Assembly (NCBI GenBank): GCA_964577935.1
Contig: CAZOAJ010000008.1
Location: forward strand, 1 to 64,000
Reading direction: 5' to 3'
DNA length: 64,000 nt
Source of the DNA: JABDGV01 sp964577935
Lineage (GTDB): Bacteria; Chlamydiota; Chlamydiia; Chlamydiales; FEN-1388
Shown: positions 60,185 through 64,000 of the stretch, piece after piece
How positions within the stretch are numbered: position 1 is the first letter of the stretch
Layout: every line of letters starts with the position of its first letter
Made by a program: the position numbers and the translations under genes
Notes under the pieces: generated by a model
Databases searched by the model: none
What the model saw: the letters and a program-made list of their open reading frames with translations, nothing else
Told to the model about the DNA's origin: nothing

Positions 60185-61273
60185 ATGCTTAAACAACATA
60201 TTACCCAATACACCACCTTGACAGCACCAGTTCCCCTACAATGGATTGGCCCCGTTTTAATTCACTATCAAAATAATGAATATCTGCAAGAGATTCCACT
60301 TGCAACCTACGAGGGTCCCTTATGGCCTTCCGTTTCAAGAGGGGCCGCTGTTTGCAATAAAGCAGGCGGAATCTCAGTCACTCTTGTGAAAGATTGTATG
60401 ACGAGATCGATTCTCTTAGAGGCTCCCTCTTCACAAGAAGCTGTATCTTTAGCGCTCGCTCTTGAACAAAAAACTCCTGAAATTATCGATATAGTTCGTT
60501 CGACAAGTCGATTCGCTCTTTTCGATAAGATTACGAGCCACATTGTCGGTCAACTTATTTTTATACGGCTCAGCATTCAACCAGGTGATGCCTCAGGCCA
60601 CAATATGGCAACAAAAGCTGCCGATGCCCTGATTGAATGGATTCTTCGTACAAATCCACGATTCCGCTACGTTTCAATATCGGGGAATTATTGCACCGAT
60701 AAAAAACCATCATCTGTGAATAGTATTTTGGGAAGAGGCAAGTACATGATTGCCGAAGCTCGAATTCCTCGTAAGCTCTGCAGCCGTTATTTGAAAACAA
60801 CACCTGAAGCAATCGTTGATCTTAATACAAAAAAAAACTTAATTGGCTCCATAGCTGCTGGAAGCATCCATTCTGCAAACGCCCACTTTGCAAATATGCT
60901 TTTAGCTTTGTATTTGGCAACAGGTCAAGATGCAGCAAATATTGTTGAAGGGTCCCAAGGTATTTCATTTGCTCAAATGGATAATGATACACTCGTCTTC
61001 ACGGTTACACTCCCTAATTTAATTGTAGGAACAATTGGTAACGGAAAAGATCTACCGTTCGTCCAGGAAAACCTTAAGAGGCTCGGCTGCCTCCCCGATC
61101 AAAATACAACAGCACATTCAGACACGAATAATTCCGCAGGACAAAGCAGCAGAAAACTTGCTGCATTTGCCGCAGGGATTGTACTTTGTGGAGAATTGTC
61201 ATTGCTTGCAGCTCAAACCAATATTGGAGAGCTTGTGCATACACATATAAGTTTAGAACGCTCAAGAACTTGA
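60185..61273 (+). CDS. hydroxymethylglutaryl-CoA reductase
   Basis: A 362-residue HMG-CoA reductase that makes mevalonate. Motifs are ATYEGPLWPSVSRGA with the catalytic Glu, a GDASGHNMATKAAD segment, SGNYCTDKKPSSVN with the catalytic Lys, an AAGSIHSANAHFANM stretch, VEGSQGISFAQMD and the C-terminal VHTHISLERS. Whether it is class I or II is not decided; the general wording is nearer class I, without a membrane domain. The synthase gene follows 10 bases later. Chlamydiaceae make isoprenoids by the MEP route, so this pair is an unusual feature for the phylum. Confidence 0.9.
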   Translation: MLKQHITQYTTLTAPVPLQWIGPVLIHYQNNEYLQEIPLATYEGPLWPSVSRGAAVCNKAGGISVTLVKDCMTRSILLEAPSSQEAVSLALALEQKTPEIIDIVRSTSRFALFDKITSHIVGQLIFIRLSIQPGDASGHNMATKAADALIEWILRTNPRFRYVSISGNYCTDKKPSSVNSILGRGKYMIAEARIPRKLCSRYLKTTPEAIVDLNTKKNLIGSIAAGSIHSANAHFANMLLALYLATGQDAANIVEGSQGISFAQMDNDTLVFTVTLPNLIVGTIGNGKDLPFVQENLKRLGCLPDQNTTAHSDTNNSAGQSSRKLAAFAAGIVLCGELSLLAAQTNIGELVHTHISLERSRT

Positions 61274-61283
61274 AAGATACACT

Positions 61284-62462
61284 ATGAATCCAGTCATGAA
61301 TCGAGTCGGGATTGACGCCATTTCCTTATATACTCCAAGATATGTACTGCACCTTGAAGATCTTGCGCAATCAAGAGGGATTGACCCTCTTAAATACCAA
61401 GTTGGCCTCGGTCAAACGTCAATGTCTGTCCTTCCCCCAAATGAGGACATTGTTACAATGGGTGCTGCCGCTGCAAAACCTATACTAGAAAAATGCAAGC
61501 GACCGCCTTCGCTTCTCCTTTTTGCGACAGAATCCGGTATTGATCATTCTAAAGCTGCCGGAATCTGGGTTCATAAACTGCTTAATCTCCCCTCTTCATG
61601 TCGTGTACTAGAACTAAAGCAAGCCTGCTATAGCGCCACGGGAGCTCTTCAACTCGCTATCCCCTATATTCAATCTCATCCCGATGAAACAGTCCTCATA
61701 ATCGCCTCTGATAATGCCCGTTATGGCATTAAGACAGCAGGAGAGCCGACTCAAGGGTGTGGATCTTGCGCCATTCTGATTCAATCAAACCCGAGACTAC
61801 TTGCTCTTGAATCTGGCTCAGGATTATATACAGACCATGTCATGGATTTCTGGCGTCCAAATTATCTTGATACCGCTCTTGTTGACGGAAAATTTTCAAC
61901 GAAAGTGTACTTAACTGCTTTAGAGAATTGCTGGAATGAATATACAAACAAAACTGGGCGTGCGTTCCATGATCATGCAAGATTTTGTTATCATCTCCCC
62001 TTCTGTAAAATGGCTGAAAAGGCCCATGAACGCCTAATCAAACAAAATGGTATTGGAGAAAATACAAGCCCTCTCCATCACGCTCTTACGTATACAAAAC
62101 ACATTGGCAATAGCTATTCAGCATCATTATACTTCGGACTTGCGTCTTTGCTTGAAAATGAACCCGAAGACTTAAGTGACCAAAGAATTGGTTTCTTTAG
62201 CTATGGATCAGGCTGCGTTGCTGAATTTTTTTCAGGTATTGTGCAACCAGGATATAAAGATTCACTTCGCATGGAAGAGCACAAAGCACTCTTTGATTCC
62301 AGGCAGAGAATTTCATGCTCTGAATACGAGCAATTTTTCACCGATTGCGGCAAGCACAATTCTGAAGACTTCACTCCATCTGACTATTTGTCAGGTCCAT
62401 TTTCTATTGACTCTTTGAAGCAGCATATTCGGTACTATAAAAAGGCAAACGACTCGGAGTGA
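61284..62462 (+). CDS. hydroxymethylglutaryl-CoA synthase
   Basis: A 392-residue thiolase-fold enzyme that condenses acetyl-CoA with acetoacetyl-CoA. The nucleophile Cys115 is in LELKQACYSATGALQ, with the general-base Glu expected near 80 in FATESGIDHSK, and the His-containing DHARFCYHLPFCKMAEKA segment near 235. An ATG four codons in (61296) is an alternative start. It is the partner of the upstream reductase. The later mevalonate enzymes (kinases and decarboxylase) are not in this window. The stop codon lies inside a terminator stem. Confidence 0.92.
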   Translation: MNPVMNRVGIDAISLYTPRYVLHLEDLAQSRGIDPLKYQVGLGQTSMSVLPPNEDIVTMGAAAAKPILEKCKRPPSLLLFATESGIDHSKAAGIWVHKLLNLPSSCRVLELKQACYSATGALQLAIPYIQSHPDETVLIIASDNARYGIKTAGEPTQGCGSCAILIQSNPRLLALESGSGLYTDHVMDFWRPNYLDTALVDGKFSTKVYLTALENCWNEYTNKTGRAFHDHARFCYHLPFCKMAEKAHERLIKQNGIGENTSPLHHALTYTKHIGNSYSASLYFGLASLLENEPEDLSDQRIGFFSYGSGCVAEFFSGIVQPGYKDSLRMEEHKALFDSRQRISCSEYEQFFTDCGKHNSEDFTPSDYLSGPFSIDSLKQHIRYYKKANDSE

Positions 62463-62480
62463 TAATCTCCCGAGTCGTTT
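62447..62480. terminator. bidirectional terminator
   Basis: AAACGACTCGG-AG (62447-62459) pairs with its complement (62467-62480) with one bulged base and a 7-base loop. The HMG-CoA synthase stop codon is in the loop. On the minus strand a T run follows the stem, so it also serves the lipoprotein gene. Confidence 0.7.
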
Positions 62481-62495
62481 ATACAAAACGCTTCG

Positions 62496-62834
62496 TTACT
62501 GATTGATCGTTGCAGCTTCAGCAGCCTGCTTTGCTTCCTTTTTCGCTTGCTCTTTTGCTTGAATTTTCTCTAGCCCTTGCATCTCAAGATTCTCTTCTTC
62601 ATTGCTTGTATCAAAAGGAATGGCATAGGTATCTGTCTGGTCTTCCAAATCAAGCTTGAGCTGAGGAGTCATGTTTGGGTTATTTTCAACAGCTTTCTCA
62701 GCTTTTATCATAGCAGGTGTCTGCTCAGCAGAAACATCTTTTTTCATTTCTGGCTCGTTTCTGCAACCCGATAATGAAATCAACATGATCGTCATTGCTG
62801 TAAAATAGACTGATTTTTTCATATGTCTTATCAT
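62496..62834 (-). CDS. small lipoprotein
   Basis: The start is ATG 62834, eight bases behind AAGGAG. The 112-residue product has a lipoprotein signal: basic start, hydrophobic stretch and the lipobox LSGC near residue 23. The mature part is acidic, with many Glu, Lys and Ala, and ends in a helical Lys/Glu/Ala repeat (EKIQAKEQAKKEAKQAAE). No family is recognised. It is divergent from the phosphofructokinase gene, 108 bases apart, and convergent with HMG-CoA synthase. It should be anchored in the inner or outer membrane; the charged helix may bridge to another envelope component. Confidence 0.75.
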   Translation of the reverse strand: MIRHMKKSVYFTAMTIMLISLSGCRNEPEMKKDVSAEQTPAMIKAEKAVENNPNMTPQLKLDLEDQTDTYAIPFDTSNEEENLEMQGLEKIQAKEQAKKEAKQAAEAATINQ

Positions 62835-62942
62835 TTCACAATCTCCTTGTTTCAATATGATAAGCCTTGTAGCAGAGAAAACAGATTCCATTCAAAACTC
62901 TTCTTACATAATCTCATATTTATATATTGATTAGGTAACGAT

Positions 62943-63914
62943 ATGCCTATGCGGATTGCCATCTTAACGAGTGGCGGGGACTCACCAGGAATGAATGCCG
63001 CAATACGAAGTGCGGTGCGTGTAGCAAAAGACCGTGGATGGACAGTCTTTGGCATTCGAAGAGGCTATGAGGGGCTTATCGCAGGTGAACTCGATGAAAT
63101 GACTCCTCGCTCGGTTTCCAACATCATCCAACGCGGCGGCACAATACTTCGTAGCTCCAGGTGCAAAGAATTCACAACACTTCTTGGCCAACAGAAGGCT
63201 GCAAGCATCTTGAACGCTTACGGAATCAACGGACTTATTGTCATCGGAGGAAATGGTTCATTTAGAGGTGCCTGTGATCTTTCAAAAATATGGCCAGGGC
63301 AAATTATTGGCATTCCAGGAACTATTGATAACGACCTTTCAGGTACCGATTTAACTATAGGCTTTGATACCGCAGTCAATACGGCAATTGATGCTATTGA
63401 TCGAATACGAGATACAGCAGATGCTCATGAACGCATATTTGTTGTAGAAGTTATGGGAAGACATTCTGGATACATAGCGCTCCAGGCAGCAATTGCGAGC
63501 GGTGCTGAAGAAGTACTTGTGCCAGAAGTATATGTTGATCTTAAAGATGTATATGAGCGACTTCAAGCAGGACGTAAACGGGGAAAAACCTCTTCAATTA
63601 TCGTAGTCGCTGAAGGAAGCAAATATGGCGGAGCATTTGATGTCGCTAAAACACTTAAAGAAACATATGGATGCGATTGCAGAGTAGTAATACTTGGATA
63701 TATTCAACGTGGAGGAAGCCCTTCTGCAGTGGATCGCGTCTTGGCGACAAAGCTTGGCAGCTATTCGATTGATGTCATAGAAGCAGGTCACCATTTAGTG
63801 ATGGTTGGAGAAGTGCGAGGAGTACTCGTAATGACACCTCTTGAAAAAACATGGGAGATGCAAAAGCCCTTGGACGCGTATCTTTTTAGGGTCGCTCAAG
63901 TTTTAGAAAGCTAA
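62943..63914 (+). CDS. pfkA: 6-phosphofructokinase
   Basis: A 323-residue PFK that phosphorylates fructose 6-phosphate. Motifs are AILTSGGDSPGMNAAIR, a RGGTILRSSRCKEF loop, GIPGTIDNDL with the catalytic Asp, GFDTAVNTAIDAIDRIRDTA, VEVMGRHSGYIA and VVILGYIQRGGSPSA. In the phosphate-donor loop the sequence is IGGNGSFRGA: Gly at the second position favours ATP over pyrophosphate, but the usual Asp is Asn. Length is that of short ATP-type bacterial enzymes, unlike the long PPi-dependent enzymes of Chlamydia. The frame starts at ATG 62943 (MPMRIAIL; ATG 62949 is also possible). An M29 aminopeptidase gene follows 11 bases later. Confidence 0.93.
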   Translation: MPMRIAILTSGGDSPGMNAAIRSAVRVAKDRGWTVFGIRRGYEGLIAGELDEMTPRSVSNIIQRGGTILRSSRCKEFTTLLGQQKAASILNAYGINGLIVIGGNGSFRGACDLSKIWPGQIIGIPGTIDNDLSGTDLTIGFDTAVNTAIDAIDRIRDTADAHERIFVVEVMGRHSGYIALQAAIASGAEEVLVPEVYVDLKDVYERLQAGRKRGKTSSIIVVAEGSKYGGAFDVAKTLKETYGCDCRVVILGYIQRGGSPSAVDRVLATKLGSYSIDVIEAGHHLVMVGEVRGVLVMTPLEKTWEMQKPLDAYLFRVAQVLES

Positions 63915-63925
63915 GGAATACAATT

Positions 63926-64000
63926 ATGCAACACGATATCTACCGAAAATGGGCTGAAGTACTATGTCATTACTCATTAGAGATCAAGCCAGGACATTAT
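63926..64000 (+). CDS. M29-type aminopeptidase, 5' end only
   Basis: ATG 63926 follows AAGGA by eight bases. The 25 visible codons read RKWAEVLCHYSLEIKPGHY, which matches the N-terminus of M29 thermophilic-type aminopeptidases (AmpS/PepS: KxAxLLVxYxLxIxPGxxV). The catalytic residues lie outside the window. Confidence 0.65.
   Translation, partial: MQHDIYRKWAEVLCHYSLEIKPGHY

Noticed and set aside
1..64000. tRNA, rRNA, CRISPR, insertion sequence or attachment sites
   Set aside because: No cloverleaf with a GGTTCRAAT arm, no rRNA core, no regularly spaced repeat array and no transposase or integrase frame was found on reading.

Overview
The window looks like chromosome from a chlamydia-related bacterium, that is, an environmental or amoeba-associated relative of Chlamydiaceae. 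This rests on gene content and gene order recalled from Chlamydia trachomatis, not on a search. Four blocks match: an RsmI-like methyltransferase, holA, pepA, ssb and glgX (compare CT048, CT047, CT045, CT044, CT042); a DUF721 protein, gyrB, gyrA, tmk and holB (compare CT191 to CT187); yidC next to dnaA (compare CT251/CT250); and a Pkn1-like kinase fused to an FGE-sulfatase domain. Genes absent from Chlamydiaceae are also present: citrate synthase, TypA, mevalonate enzymes, a nonulosonic acid cluster and very large ORFs. The DNA is AT-rich, with short intergenic gaps and few strong Shine-Dalgarno sites.

Layout. 1-540: start of a leftward gene and a doubtful small ORF ending in a hairpin. 538-2231: RsmI-like methyltransferase and HolA. 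2487-5170: a dicarboxylate symporter and a MATE exporter that overlap by 4 bases. 5211-9580: a hypothetical protein, then a leftward cluster of a Nudix-like protein, a GNAT-NeuB fusion and an SpsF-type cytidylyltransferase, headed by a leader ORF with a strong ribosome binding site in another frame. 9686-12817: asd, pepA and ssb, leftward. 12913-16422: glgX and a BTB-like/LRR protein. 16437-19516: a membrane protein, citrate synthase and malate dehydrogenase. 19735-22650: a 971-residue lipase-like protein. 22634-29739: the replication operon DUF721-gyrB-gyrA-tmk-holB. 30010-40002: one gene of about 3,330 codons, ending at a perfect 17-bp terminator stem. 40076-45420: leftward accessory genes (a hypothetical with a 72-bp duplication, an esterase, a low-molecular-weight phosphatase, the Pkn1-like protein, a secreted TPR-like protein). 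45619-50147: yidC, dnaA and a hypothetical protein. 50148-53066: a CgeB-like glycosyltransferase and mgtE. 53269-57841: typA, a CsaA-like protein and a TPR protein. 58096-60069: msrB, trxB and trx, the last two with apparent signal peptides. 60185-62462: HMG-CoA reductase and synthase. 62496-64000: a small lipoprotein, a phosphofructokinase and the start of an M29 aminopeptidase.

The most interesting points are: (1) the giant protein combines a DUF3638/DUF3645-like, helicase-type P-loop core with an N-terminal His/Asn then Gln-Cys motif set suggesting a permuted thiol protease; (2) thioredoxin and thioredoxin reductase both appear to be exported; (3) at least four genes (holA, pepA, gyrB, typA) end in short tandem repeats of 15-18 bp that span or start at the stop codon; (4) the cytidylyltransferase seems to be expressed across a frame change at an A6 tract, downstream of a hairpin that covers the ribosome binding site; (5) the Pkn1-like kinase has Asn in place of the catalytic Asp. 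No rRNA, tRNA, CRISPR array or transposase was recognised.
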